A stretch of 64,000 nucleotides of DNA from Acidimicrobiaceae bacterium (lineage in GTDB: Bacteria; Actinomycetota; Acidimicrobiia; Acidimicrobiales; RAAP-2): assembly GCA_003164095.1 (NCBI GenBank), contig PLRX01000111.1:1-64000 (forward strand), written 5' to 3'. Below are positions 1-9,153 of the stretch, one piece after another. Position 1 is the stretch's first letter, and every line of letters starts with the position of its first letter. The notes beneath the pieces are model-generated. The model saw only the letters and a program-made list of their open reading frames with translations, did no database searches and was not told the origin of the DNA. The position numbers and the translations under genes were made by a program.

Positions 1-76
1 AGCGGTTGATTGTCGTCTTCATGTTCGGGGCTCGTTTCCCCGCCCTCAGTTCAATGAATCAGCAGCTCGTTCTGCC

Positions 77-802
77 TCACATCAGGTTTACACAGAGGGG
101 GATGTACCAGCCGATGAAGAAGATCCGTGGCATGGCACCCACGTCATGGAACACCGGGAGCATGAAGTAGGGATCCTCCCCCGGCGACTGCTCATCGTTG
201 CGGTCCCAGGGGAACGGCTCGTAAAGCACCTCGGTGAGGTCCGGCCGGCGATGGAGGATCTCGTTGCAGACGGCATGCGAGCTGGCGATTCGGGACTCAC
301 CACCGGACTTGGCCTTCTCCAGGCACAGGAGTCCGACGATGTCGGCCCCGTCGGTGTGGAAGTCCTGGCGCCGGTTGGTCCGATAGAAGCGGACGCTCGG
401 ATCGGTGCGAGCCACCCCCTCGTCACGGACGTGGCCGAGCAGCGTGGCATCGGCGTCCTGGCCCACCGGAGTGCCCAGCTGGAGTCCGAGGCCGACGTAG
501 GCCAGCTCTGTGGCTTCGGACGTGAGCAGGTCGATCGGGAAGCCGCGCAGAAGAACAAACCCCAGGCCCCGGTCGATCACCTCGACCCAGCGGGCGACCA
601 TTGACCGAAGCTCGGGAAGGTCGAAGTCCCGGTGCTCGAGAGTCGAAACGGACCTCCCCACAGCCACGGCTCGCTGGGCAGCTCCAACGAGCGCTGCCCG
701 TTCGGATTCACTGAAGTCGAAGCGCCACTGGGTGGCGTCGGCCACGTCAGCCGCAGTCCACACCGCGCCCGATCGAACGGGCTGTCGGCCGGTCACAGCC
801 AC
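77..802 (-). CDS. TauD/TfdA-family Fe(II)/2-oxoglutarate dioxygenase-like protein, apparently C-terminally truncated
   Basis: Translation has TauD/TfdA-like segments (GLGFVLLRGFPID, RTNRRQDFHTDGADIVGLLCL, RIFFIGWYI) but stops after FFIGWYI-PLCVNLM, where I expect homologues to continue. Confidence 0.7.
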   Translation of the reverse strand: MAVTGRQPVRSGAVWTAADVADATQWRFDFSESERAALVGAAQRAVAVGRSVSTLEHRDFDLPELRSMVARWVEVIDRGLGFVLLRGFPIDLLTSEATELAYVGLGLQLGTPVGQDADATLLGHVRDEGVARTDPSVRFYRTNRRQDFHTDGADIVGLLCLEKAKSGGESRIASSHAVCNEILHRRPDLTEVLYEPFPWDRNDEQSPGEDPYFMLPVFHDVGAMPRIFFIGWYIPLCVNLM

Positions 803-886
803 CGTCCCACTCCCACCACCGAGCAGATGCCCATGGGGGGCGGAACGTGCAATGGCCAGCCTTCAGTCGCTTGCGGCATAGAGGAC

Positions 887-1702
887 TCAGGCCCGGGCCC
901 GGATGAAGGCATTGGACACCGCACCATCCATCTCGACCAGCGTTGCCTCCAAGTCGATGTCAGCGGGGATCTCGACGTCCTGGGCCAGATGCTCCAATGC
1001 CGCCCGGTCATGGATCAGGGTCGGCGTGATCTCGACGTCGGTGAACCCGGCGGCTGCCAGCTTGGCCTCGTAGTCCACATCGACGAGGGCCCCGGCCACG
1101 CATCCTGTCCACAGCGCCATGAGCCCCTGCAGCCTCGGCGAGATGGGGCGGCGGAGGACGACATCGGAGACGGCGAGCAGTCCTCCCGGGCGGAGCACCC
1201 GATGGGCTTCGGCCAGGACCCGGTCCTTGTCGGCCGAGAGGTTGATCACGCAGTTGGAGATGACCACATCGACCGAGTCGTCCGGCAGGGGGATGTCCTC
1301 GATGGTCCCGAGCAGGAACTCGACGTTCTCGACCCCTGCGTCTCTCCGGTTCTTCTCGGCCAGCTCGACCATCTCGGGGGTCATGTCCAGGCCATAGACC
1401 TTGCCGGTCGGACCCACGCGCCGTGCGGATAGGAGGACGTCGATGCCACCACCCGAGCCGAGGTCGAGCACCACTTGGTCCGGTTCCAGCGTGGCCAGCA
1501 TTGTCGGGTTGCCACAGCCGAGCGACGCGGCCACCGCAGCGGCCGGCAGCTGTTCGGATTGGTCGATTCCGTAGAGCTCGCGACCGAAACCGCTGCCCGC
1601 TCCCACGACGACCTCGGTGGGCGAGTCCTGCACGGCCCGGGCAGCGGTGGCGTAGCGCTCGCGCACGGCCTCGCGAACGGTCTCTGGGTCAGTTGTGGTC
1701 AT
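887..1702 (-). CDS. arsM: Arsenite S-adenosylmethionine methyltransferase
   Basis: VREAVRERYATAAR...YGIDQSEQLP, VLDLGSGGGIDVLLSARRVGPTGKVYGLDMTPEMV, ISNCVINLSADKDRVLAEAHRVLRPGG: hallmark ArsM segments; next to an ArsR gene. Confidence 0.93.
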   Translation of the reverse strand: MTTTDPETVREAVRERYATAARAVQDSPTEVVVGAGSGFGRELYGIDQSEQLPAAAVAASLGCGNPTMLATLEPDQVVLDLGSGGGIDVLLSARRVGPTGKVYGLDMTPEMVELAEKNRRDAGVENVEFLLGTIEDIPLPDDSVDVVISNCVINLSADKDRVLAEAHRVLRPGGLLAVSDVVLRRPISPRLQGLMALWTGCVAGALVDVDYEAKLAAAGFTDVEITPTLIHDRAALEHLAQDVEIPADIDLEATLVEMDGAVSNAFIRARA

Positions 1703-2079
1703 GGCATCTCCTCTTCGTCGGCACGTTGGGCAGCTGCAGCGATTCCGGCCAGGTAGCGGACCGGTTCGGCGACGGCCTCACAGCACATTGTGTAGACGTT
1801 GCTGCGCCCGACCGGGGTGGCCGCGACAAGTCCGGCGTCGCGAAGCGCCTTCAGATGGTGGCTCACCAGTGTCTGACCGATTCCCAGCTCGGAGGTCAGG
1901 TCCACCACGGTGCACTTGCGTTCGGCCAGTAGCAGGAGGATCGCGAGCCGGTGTTCGTCGGCGATGGCCTTCAGCAGAGGGGCGAGTCGCCGAGCGGTCA
2001 CGACGGGACCCTCGGTCAGTCCCGTTCCAGGAGCCCCCTCCGAGGCCCGTCGATCGAGGGTGATCGTGGTGTCGTCCAT
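1699..2079 (-). CDS. arsR: ArsR-family metalloregulator (wHTH)
   Basis: LLKAIADEHRLAILLLLAERKCTVVDLTSELGIGQTLVSHHLKALRDAGLV; stop overlaps arsM start. Confidence 0.9.
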   Translation of the reverse strand: MDDTTITLDRRASEGAPGTGLTEGPVVTARRLAPLLKAIADEHRLAILLLLAERKCTVVDLTSELGIGQTLVSHHLKALRDAGLVAATPVGRSNVYTMCCEAVAEPVRYLAGIAAAAQRADEEEMP

Positions 2080-2092
2080 CACTCGAGCAAAT

Positions 2093-2131
2093 CATCAGTC
2101 GATACTGATGTCAACTGGCTAGACCAGTATC
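2093..2131. promoter_or_regulatory. Candidate ArsR operator: nested inverted repeats upstream of arsR
   Basis: CATCAGT-CGAT-ACTGATG (2093-2110, perfect 7-bp arms) and ACTGG-CTAGA-CCAGT (2114-2128), with GATACTG...CAGTATC (2101-2131), immediately upstream of the arsR start. Confidence 0.55.
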
Positions 2132-2189
2132 AACTGCAGCGACGGGTGTTAACAGCTTGTACTGGTACTCTCACGCCTGCGCACGCCAG

Positions 2190-3578
2190 TCAGCCCTGTG
2201 ATTCCCGAACCCACGCTTGGGCACCCATCTGCACGGCGTCCCAGGGGCTGCCGAGCGGTGGGGTGTAGGAGAGGTCCAGTTCGCTCATGTCGTCGACCGT
2301 CGCGCCGTGGAAGATGGCGGTGGCTGCGATGTCCACCCGCTTGGCGATCTCCGCATGCTTGTGCCCGAAGAGTTGGACGCCGAGGAGGCGCCCAGTCGCG
2401 CGGTCGCCCGTGTAGCGCATGGAGATCTTGTGGCTGCCCGGGTAGTACGCCTTGTGGTCGTCGGCTTCGAACCCGATCGTCATCGGGTCGAATCCGGCCG
2501 CCACCGCCTCGTGGTCCCGCAAGCCGGTACGGGAGATGGCGTGCTCGAAGATCTTGACCACCTGGGTGCCGAGACTACCTGCGAACTCCCGGTCACCACC
2601 GATGGCGTTCTCCCCGGCGACGCGTCCCTGCTTGTGGGCTGTGGTGCCGAGCGGGAGGTACGTCGCACCGAGGAGGCGGTGATGGGTCACCACGCAGTCG
2701 CCCGCCGCGAAGACGTGGGGCAGGTTGGTACGCATGTGGCGGTCGACCTCGATGGCACCGGCGATGCCCAGCTTGGCTCCGGCAGCGGCTGCCAGTTCGG
2801 TGTCCGGTCGGACCCCGACGACGACCAGGACCATGTCCACCTCCCGGCGTACCGGTCCCGTGGCGGCCGACGCATCGACGACCAGGCGGCTGACCCCTCG
2901 TGGGTTGCGGCTGACCTTGTGCACAGTCGTCCCCGTCAGGACCTCCACGCCGTGATCGGCGAGCTCGTGGTGGACGAGGGAGCCGAGCTCGGGGTCCACT
3001 GTCGGGAGCACCTCGTCGAGGCGCTCCATCTGGGTCACCTTGAGGCCACGGGCAGTAAGGCCTTCGGCCATCTCCAGCCCGACGTAGCCCGCTCCCACGA
3101 TGACCGCGCTGGACGGCCTGGCCTCCTCGAGCGTCCGCATGATGGCGAAGGTGTCGCCCATCGAGTGGAGCAGGTGTACGCCGTCGTCCCAGCCGAGCGC
3201 TCCTTCGCCGGAAACCCCTTCGATCGGGGGGACTTGTGACACGGCCCCGGTGCCGACCACGAGCTCGTCGTAGGCGAGCAGCTCGTCGGTGCCCGAGGCG
3301 TCGGTGACGAGCAGGGTCCGGTCCTCGACGTTGATCTGCTTGGCCGACGTGTCGACCTTGAGCTGCATGCCCGTGGCCTCGAGGTCGGCGTAGGTGCGGT
3401 GGGCCAGATTGTGCCAGTGGCTGACCTCGCCGGACACGTAGTACGGGATCCCGCAGATGGAGAAGTTCGGGTAGGCGTCGGCGACGACGACCGTCACTTC
3501 CACGGCGGGGTCGAGCTCGCGGGCGCGAAGCGCTGCGCTGGTGCCGGCGTCGCTGCCTCCGATGGCGATGAGATGCAC
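2190..3578 (-). CDS. FAD/NAD(P)-dependent oxidoreductase of the CoA-disulfide reductase / NADH oxidase type, in an arsenic cluster
   Basis: N-terminal IAIGGSDAGTSAALRARELDP, single conserved Cys in FSICGIPYYVSGEV, FAAGDCV motif, second Rossmann motif VIVGAGYVGLEMAEGL. Confidence 0.88.
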   Translation of the reverse strand: MHLIAIGGSDAGTSAALRARELDPAVEVTVVVADAYPNFSICGIPYYVSGEVSHWHNLAHRTYADLEATGMQLKVDTSAKQINVEDRTLLVTDASGTDELLAYDELVVGTGAVSQVPPIEGVSGEGALGWDDGVHLLHSMGDTFAIMRTLEEARPSSAVIVGAGYVGLEMAEGLTARGLKVTQMERLDEVLPTVDPELGSLVHHELADHGVEVLTGTTVHKVSRNPRGVSRLVVDASAATGPVRREVDMVLVVVGVRPDTELAAAAGAKLGIAGAIEVDRHMRTNLPHVFAAGDCVVTHHRLLGATYLPLGTTAHKQGRVAGENAIGGDREFAGSLGTQVVKIFEHAISRTGLRDHEAVAAGFDPMTIGFEADDHKAYYPGSHKISMRYTGDRATGRLLGVQLFGHKHAEIAKRVDIAATAIFHGATVDDMSELDLSYTPPLGSPWDAVQMGAQAWVRESQG

Positions 3579-3635
3579 GAAGGTGTTCCTTTCGAATGGC
3601 GAGGGGACGGTGAGACGGGACGGTGACGAACCGGT

Positions 3636-4370
3636 TCAGCGCGTTTCGAGATCGCTCTCGGCCCGCAGGTGCGGTTCGATGATGTCGGCCGCTTCAGCCT
3701 TGGTGATGCCTGGATAGAGACCCCGCACCAGTCCGAAGGCCAGAACACCGCCGACGATCTGGGCGGAGATGAAGCTCGGCGCCGACGAGGGGGCGATGCC
3801 TGCGAAGGTGTTGGAGAACATGCGGCCGACGGTGATCGCCGGGTTGGCGAAGCTCGTGGAGCTGGTGAAGAAGTAGGCAGCCCCGATGTAGGCACCGACG
3901 GCCGCCGGAGCCAGATGGGATCGCTCGGATCGAACCAGCGCGAAGATCACCAGGATGAGGCCGATCGTGGCGACCACCTCGGAGACCCAGTGGGGTCCGG
4001 ACGCCCGGTGCTTGGTGGAGATCGAGATCGCCGCCTTCGAGAACATCACGTTGGCCAGGATGGCCCCTCCGATGCATCCCACGGTCTGGAACGGGAGATA
4101 GGCAGCTGCGTCCCGCCACTTCAGTCCGCCGAAGGCGGCATCCACGAACGACACCACCGGGTTGAAGTGGGCACCGGAGATCGGACCGAACATCAAGATG
4201 ATGGCGAACAGTCCGGTGGCCGTGGCCGCCGCGTTCTCGAAGAGCTGGAGCCCCACATTGCCTGGCGACAGGGTCTGAGCGGCAATGCCCGAGCCGATCA
4301 CGATGGCGGCGAGCAGGGCGCTCCCCAGGAACTCGGCCAGTAGGCGTCTCCACAGCACGGTGTCCCGCAC
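3636..4370 (-). CDS. MIP/aquaglyceroporin-family channel (ars-operon AqpS-like)
   Basis: Two NPx motifs: SGAHFNPVVS and SFANPAITVGR; hydrophobic segments; position in ars cluster. Confidence 0.88.
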   Translation of the reverse strand: MRDTVLWRRLLAEFLGSALLAAIVIGSGIAAQTLSPGNVGLQLFENAAATATGLFAIILMFGPISGAHFNPVVSFVDAAFGGLKWRDAAAYLPFQTVGCIGGAILANVMFSKAAISISTKHRASGPHWVSEVVATIGLILVIFALVRSERSHLAPAAVGAYIGAAYFFTSSTSFANPAITVGRMFSNTFAGIAPSSAPSFISAQIVGGVLAFGLVRGLYPGITKAEAADIIEPHLRAESDLETR

Positions 4371-4397
4371 GACGATCCCCCCGATCCGCTCTGGTGC

Positions 4398-4886
4398 TCA
4401 GCAGCAGGACGAGGACCCGGGCTGGCCTCCGCCCACAGGGATCGGGACACCCTGGATGGCCTCGGGGATGCAGCATGCGCCGTCACCGGCGATCCCACTC
4501 GCTGCCGGCGCATCGGCCAGCACCGTGTAGACCTCCCACGGCGCACCGTCGGGATCGTTCACCCACACCTTGTCCTGGATGGCGAAGCAGCAATTCGTCT
4601 GTTCCTCCACTTCGGTCTTCAGCCCCTCGTCGCTGAGGCGCCCGGTGGCCGCAGCCACCTCGTCGGTGGTTTCGACCTCGACGCCCAGGTGGTTGAGTGC
4701 GCCACCGACGCCGTGCCCACGGGCGGTCGTGTCTTCCATCAGGACGAGCTTGAGCGGCGGGTCGGCAATGGCGAAGTTGGCGTAGCCAGGACGGAGCTTG
4801 GCCGGCTCGGCGCCGAAGAGCTTGGAGTAGAAGGCGACGGCCTCGTCGAGGTCGGACACGTTGAGAGCGAGTTGCATGCGGGACAT
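4398..4886 (-). CDS. arsI: ArsI/CadI-family VOC protein (putative C-As lyase)
   Basis: MQLALNVSDLDEAVAFYSKLFGAEPAKLRPGYANFAIADPPLKLVL, vicinal Cys pair in EEQTNCCFAIQDKVWVNDPDGAPWEVYTV, and Cys-rich C-terminus (GACCIP...SSSCC). Confidence 0.87.
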   Translation of the reverse strand: MSRMQLALNVSDLDEAVAFYSKLFGAEPAKLRPGYANFAIADPPLKLVLMEDTTARGHGVGGALNHLGVEVETTDEVAAATGRLSDEGLKTEVEEQTNCCFAIQDKVWVNDPDGAPWEVYTVLADAPAASGIAGDGACCIPEAIQGVPIPVGGGQPGSSSCC

Positions 4887-4919
4887 CAGCAGCCTCCGTA
4901 GTTATTTACGAATGTCGAT

Positions 4920-4932
4920 TGATCGATTATCA
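4920..4932. promoter_or_regulatory. Possible operator in the AT-rich arsI/arsR2 divergent intergenic region
   Basis: TGAT-CGATT-ATCA inverted repeat in a short AT-rich stretch between divergent genes; weak (4-bp arms). Confidence 0.3.
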
Positions 4933-4969
4933 TAGATACATTCACTCTCGTCAATAGGAGGATCGGATC

Positions 4970-5320
4970 ATGGCGAAGCAGGCCTCCACGATCGAACCTG
5001 CGACTGCTGACCACTGCTGCGCGTCGGTGCTGGCCGCCCCACTGGATGCGACCGATGCCGCCGAGTTGGCCCACGGGTTCAGTGCTCTGGCCGACCCGGT
5101 CCGGCTTCGGGTGCTGAGCATCCTCGCCGCCGCACCCGACGGCGAGGTGTGCGTGTGCGACTTTGTCGAGCCATTGGGGAAGAGCCAGCCCACGGTCTCC
5201 CACCATCTCAAGATCCTGAGTGAGGCCGGGCTCGTCCATGGTGATCGCCGGGGCAAGTGGGTCTGGTACTCACTCAACCGTGCTCGACTGGCCGAACTTC
5301 AGGCCACCATCGCCGCCTGA
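4970..5320 (+). CDS. arsR: ArsR-family transcriptional regulator with CVCDF-type thiol motif
   Basis: ADHCCASVLAAPL...LADPVRLRVLSILAAAPDGEVCVCDFVEPLGKSQPTVSHHLKILSEAGLV; SD AGGAGG upstream; divergent from arsI. Confidence 0.92.
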   Translation: MAKQASTIEPATADHCCASVLAAPLDATDAAELAHGFSALADPVRLRVLSILAAAPDGEVCVCDFVEPLGKSQPTVSHHLKILSEAGLVHGDRRGKWVWYSLNRARLAELQATIAA

Positions 5321-5350
5321 CGCCGCGGACGTCATCGGCCGAGCCGGAAA

Positions 5351-5375
5351 TGGCCCCTTCCCCCGGCAGGGGCCA
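5351..5375 (+). terminator. Hairpin downstream of second arsR
   Basis: TGGCCCCT-tcccccggc-AGGGGCCA, perfect 8-bp stem about 30 nt after the stop; no clear T-tract. Confidence 0.5.
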
Positions 5376-5653
5376 CTTGGCCGCTGCCTCGATCGGAACG
5401 CACCCGCCGGGGTCGAACGCTCGAATCGAAGGGGTTCGAACGCAGGCCCATCACTTCCGGGGCTGGCCTTTCGGTAGCCGAAATGCGCCCCAGTTCAGAC
5501 GTTCACACCACATTTCCCCAGGTCAGCGGGCCAGGAAGGGTTCGGACACCGTCCCATGACCTCCACCCGTCGACGGAACTGCCGCAGGAGCCCCGGTGTG
5601 AACCGGGAGTTGTCCTCCGGGCACCGATCGCCCGACAGCTCGCTGTGGTCGAG

Positions 5654-6136
5654 TCAGCCGTAGACGACGCGGGTCACCCACTGCGCCACGAGCGCCGGCT
5701 TCTCCTCGCCCTCGATCTCGACGGTGATGTCCCGGGTGACCTCCACCATGTCACCCTTGAGCTCCACGTTGGACGTCACCCCGCGGGCCCGGATCCGCGA
5801 GCCGACCTTCACGGGACTCACGAACCGCACCTTGTTGAACCCGTAGTTGATGCCCATGAGAATGCCCGCATACTTCTCGGGTACCTCAGGTGCACTGCTC
5901 GCACCGGCGGTGAGGTGACTCAGCATCGAAAGCGTGAGAAAACCGTGAGCGATCGTTCCGCCGAACGGTGTCGCTGCGGCCTGCTCGGGGTCCACGTGGA
6001 TGAACTGGTGATCGAACGTGACATCGGCGAACTGGTTCACCTGGTCCTGGGTGACCTGGAACCACTCCCCGACCCCCTCGTCGTGACCGATGTCGCGCCT
6101 GAACAACTCGAACGCCTTGGCTGCAGCCTCACCCAT
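5654..6136 (-). CDS. MaoC-like (R)-specific enoyl-CoA hydratase
   Basis: GEWFQVTQDQVNQFADVTFDHQFIHVDPEQAAATPFGGTIAHGFLTLSMLSHL: MaoC/NodN hydratase signature. Confidence 0.93.
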   Translation of the reverse strand: MGEAAAKAFELFRRDIGHDEGVGEWFQVTQDQVNQFADVTFDHQFIHVDPEQAAATPFGGTIAHGFLTLSMLSHLTAGASSAPEVPEKYAGILMGINYGFNKVRFVSPVKVGSRIRARGVTSNVELKGDMVEVTRDITVEIEGEEKPALVAQWVTRVVYG

Positions 6137-6279
6137 CGTGCGCTTCCTCCCCACTCGCACTGCCGAGCCGGCTCGTGCACTCGGCTCCAACGGAGTGGTC
6201 GAACGCTAACAGCTGCCTCCAGCCGGAATCGGAGCTGGCTGGGGCAGCCCCCGACATCGCAGCCTTCAGGACAAGGCGT

Positions 6280-7113
6280 TCAGTCGACAGAACCGACAGC
6301 GGACGGCACGTAGTCCCGGGCCCACGGGAACCCACTCGTCCACCGCCGGGCCCCGTCGTGCCCGATCATGAGGGCCTCGAAACCGTCGAGGCCGTCGATC
6401 CGGTCGAGCACCTCGTGGCCGCCGACTGCGAGTGCCGTGGACAGCGCGTCCGCCGTTCCCAGCTCGGGGCCGGTCACCGTCGCCGATGCTGCGGCCGTGA
6501 CCGCCCGACGGGAGTGGGGGTCGAACAGGTGCTGACCCCGCTCGTAGGTGCCCGACGTGGCCACTGCACCGGTGTGCTCGACGACGCATGCCAGTCTGGA
6601 CCGGTCGAAGGGGTCGATGACGGCGAACCGGAAGGGAGCACCGGGAGCCGGACCGCCGAAACTGGCGATGTCTCCGGCGGCATTGACGACGGCAGCGGCC
6701 ACGTCCGACTTCCGGAGAGTGTCGAGCGCACGTTCGGCGGCCCACCCCTTCACGTAACCGGTGGGATCGACACCTCCGGGGAGTGCCCACGGGTCGAACC
6801 ACCCGTCCGACAGCGCCCAGGCGCGTCGACATGCGTCCAGGACCCCTGCAACCTCGGGAGGCATCACGTGCAGCGTCACCTCGCCACGACGCAGGCGGCT
6901 CATCGGGCTGTCCGCTTTGTAGGTACTGAAGACGTCATCCGCCCGATGGAGTGTCGAACGGGCCCGACCCACATGCGCCGCGAGTCGGTCGACGGGGGCA
7001 CCTGCGTCGACGTAGACGTCGATCGTGACGATGGTCCCCATCACCTCTTCGCAGTGACGGAGTGCACGGAACCGTCGATCGTCCCCTGACGTACCGGTGG
7101 CGTCGGTCGTCAC
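6280..7113 (-). CDS. apbE: FAD:protein FMN transferase
   Basis: MGTIVTIDVYVD..., WFDPWALPGGVDPTGYVKGWAAERAL, NAAGDIASFG, ATSGTYERGQHLFDP...TADALSTALAVGG. Confidence 0.93.
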   Translation of the reverse strand: MTTDATGTSGDDRRFRALRHCEEVMGTIVTIDVYVDAGAPVDRLAAHVGRARSTLHRADDVFSTYKADSPMSRLRRGEVTLHVMPPEVAGVLDACRRAWALSDGWFDPWALPGGVDPTGYVKGWAAERALDTLRKSDVAAAVVNAAGDIASFGGPAPGAPFRFAVIDPFDRSRLACVVEHTGAVATSGTYERGQHLFDPHSRRAVTAAASATVTGPELGTADALSTALAVGGHEVLDRIDGLDGFEALMIGHDGARRWTSGFPWARDYVPSAVGSVD

Positions 7114-7658
7114 TTGAAGCCCAGTTGGCTGAGTGCTCCCTGCAGCGACTGCTCGAACCCGGCGCTCGTGTAGCTGGCTCCGGACACGCCTTGGATGTTG
7201 GCACTCTGCGCCTGGAGCGCCTGTTGGATCAGCATCGGGATCGACTGCTGATCGATCGATTGGGAACGCGGGCTCCCGCCGTCGTTGAGCGAGCCGATCG
7301 AGACATTGGTGATCTTCGTCCCCGAGGCGGTGACGACGACCGAGAGCACGCCGAAGTTGTAGTTGACGGCGGGACCGGTCACCGACCGGGTGGTGGCGGG
7401 CGCGGTGGTCGTCGGCACAGCCGTGGTCGGAGGGCTCGTCGTCGTCGGCGCCTGGGACGCCGGGGCCGTCGTCGGGGTGGGCGGTGGCGGCCCCGTGGTG
7501 GGCGGTGACGCACCCGCCGGGGTCGAGGTCGGCGTCGACCGGGAGGCCGTTCCTGTCGAAACCGTACCGAGCGTGAGCTTGGTCGGCGAGGTGTGGAAGG
7601 TGAGCACGGCCACCAGTCCGACAGCAGTGGCCCCGATGACGAGGACGGCCCGTCTCAT
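7110..7658 (-). CDS. FMN-binding-domain secreted flavoprotein
   Basis: Signal/TM N-terminus (MRRAVLVIGATAVGLVAVLTF), Thr/Pro-rich linker, FMN-binding domain with SGASYT flavinylation motif; stop overlaps apbE start. Confidence 0.88.
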   Translation of the reverse strand: MRRAVLVIGATAVGLVAVLTFHTSPTKLTLGTVSTGTASRSTPTSTPAGASPPTTGPPPPTPTTAPASQAPTTTSPPTTAVPTTTAPATTRSVTGPAVNYNFGVLSVVVTASGTKITNVSIGSLNDGGSPRSQSIDQQSIPMLIQQALQAQSANIQGVSGASYTSAGFEQSLQGALSQLGFK

Positions 7659-7758
7659 CGCACGCCCACCATGCCGTGGGACCGCGCGAGAACGCGGGTG
7701 CACGTCGGCACCCGAGCCGTCGACCACCGAACTGACTGACCCATCGATCGCCCTCCCA

Positions 7759-9153
7759 TCAGAACGAGAACACCTCGACGTGGATGCGGTCGCCCGGGAC
7801 CCCGGCGTGCACACACGAGGCAATCACCGTCTCGTTGAAGCCCTCGGGCCCGCAGACGTAGACGTCGCTGACATCGAGGTCCGGCACCATGTCCCGCAAC
7901 GTCCGGACATCGAGCTGGGCCGCGTGCCTGGGCCCGAGCACCTCGAAGAGCCGCCCTCCTCGCGCCGCCACCAGCTCCACCACCTCGTGGCGGTGGACGA
8001 TCTCCTCTGCACTCGATGCCCGGATGATCACCGTCGCCTCCACGCCCCGTGGGAGGTCCTCGAGCAGGGCACGCAGGGGCGTGATGCCGACTCCTGCGCC
8101 GATGAGCACGACGCGGTTCGTGGCCCGGACGTGGTGGGTGAACGCGCCGTACGGACCCTCGACGAAGACGCGTGTCCCAGGGCGCAGGTGGGCCACAGCA
8201 CGGCTCTGGTCACCCAGGCCCTTGACGGTGACCCGCAGGTAGGGCGCCTGCGGCAGTGCCGACAGCGAGTACGGATGCGCGTGCCACCACAGCCCCGTGG
8301 CCAGGAAGCGCCACTGGAAGAACTGGCCGCCCGAGACGGCAAGGTCTGACAGGTTCCGTCCGGTGCACGTCAGTGAGTAGACGCCGGGAGCCTCTTCGCT
8401 GACTGCCACCACCTTCAGTTGGTGGCGTACGTTTCGCACCACGGGGAGCAGGACGCGGAAGACGAGGACCATGCCGGCGGTGGCCGCCCACACCACGATC
8501 CAGAAGGCGCGGGCCAGCGGGTGTCCGATGAATGCGACGCCGGTGACCACCTGGTGGGCGAAGGCCAGGGCGAGGGCCAGATAGAAGTAGAGATGGACCA
8601 CCCACCACGTCTCGTAGTGCATCCGTCGTCGGGCGATCCGGATCGAGGTGATGCCCGCCATCACCAGGAGACCGAACCCGACCATGGCGGCCAGGAGGTC
8701 CGGGTACGAGCTGAGGAAGACCCATAGTTGGCGCAGGAATCCGGTGTGCGACATTCGGGCGTAGCCGAGGGTGATCAGGACGACATGGGCAGTGATCAAC
8801 CACAGCGCCCACGGACCGAGGCGGCGGTGCCAGGCCACCAGGCGGTCCTGTCCGACGGCCCGCTCCAACCAGGGCAGCCGGGCGATCAGCACGACCATGA
8901 CCAGGATCAGATAGGTGCCGACGAACCCGGCGAGCCGTCCACCGACCAGGAGGAGTCCGCCCGGGGCCGCGAGCGAGCCCCGGCTCTCGGCCGTGGCCAC
9001 CAGCGCGAGCGTTATCCCCAGACCCAGGCCCGCCAGGACGAGCAGCAGGTCAGCCACCCACGGACGGGGGGTGTGCCCGGGCCGGCGGCGGCGCGGCGAG
9101 CCGGACGCCCAGGCAATGCGGTCGACCGCTCGGGCCTGCTTGGTGGGTGTCAT
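7759..9153 (-). CDS. Ferric-reductase-like transmembrane protein with FAD/NAD(P)-binding domain
   Basis: TM segments with LVAWHRRLGPWALWLITAHVVLI and HYETWWVVHLYFYLALALAFAHQ (heme His), HPYSLS FAD motif, GAGVGITPLRALLED, VYVCGPEGF. Confidence 0.92.
   Translation of the reverse strand: MTPTKQARAVDRIAWASGSPRRRRPGHTPRPWVADLLLVLAGLGLGITLALVATAESRGSLAAPGGLLLVGGRLAGFVGTYLILVMVVLIARLPWLERAVGQDRLVAWHRRLGPWALWLITAHVVLITLGYARMSHTGFLRQLWVFLSSYPDLLAAMVGFGLLVMAGITSIRIARRRMHYETWWVVHLYFYLALALAFAHQVVTGVAFIGHPLARAFWIVVWAATAGMVLVFRVLLPVVRNVRHQLKVVAVSEEAPGVYSLTCTGRNLSDLAVSGGQFFQWRFLATGLWWHAHPYSLSALPQAPYLRVTVKGLGDQSRAVAHLRPGTRVFVEGPYGAFTHHVRATNRVVLIGAGVGITPLRALLEDLPRGVEATVIIRASSAEEIVHRHEVVELVAARGGRLFEVLGPRHAAQLDVRTLRDMVPDLDVSDVYVCGPEGFNETVIASCVHAGVPGDRIHVEVFSF

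Noticed and set aside
5400-5450. tRNA-like GGGGTTCGAACGC (T-loop-like) in the arsR2/maoC gap
   Set aside because: No acceptor/anticodon stem pairing or CCA context could be built around it.
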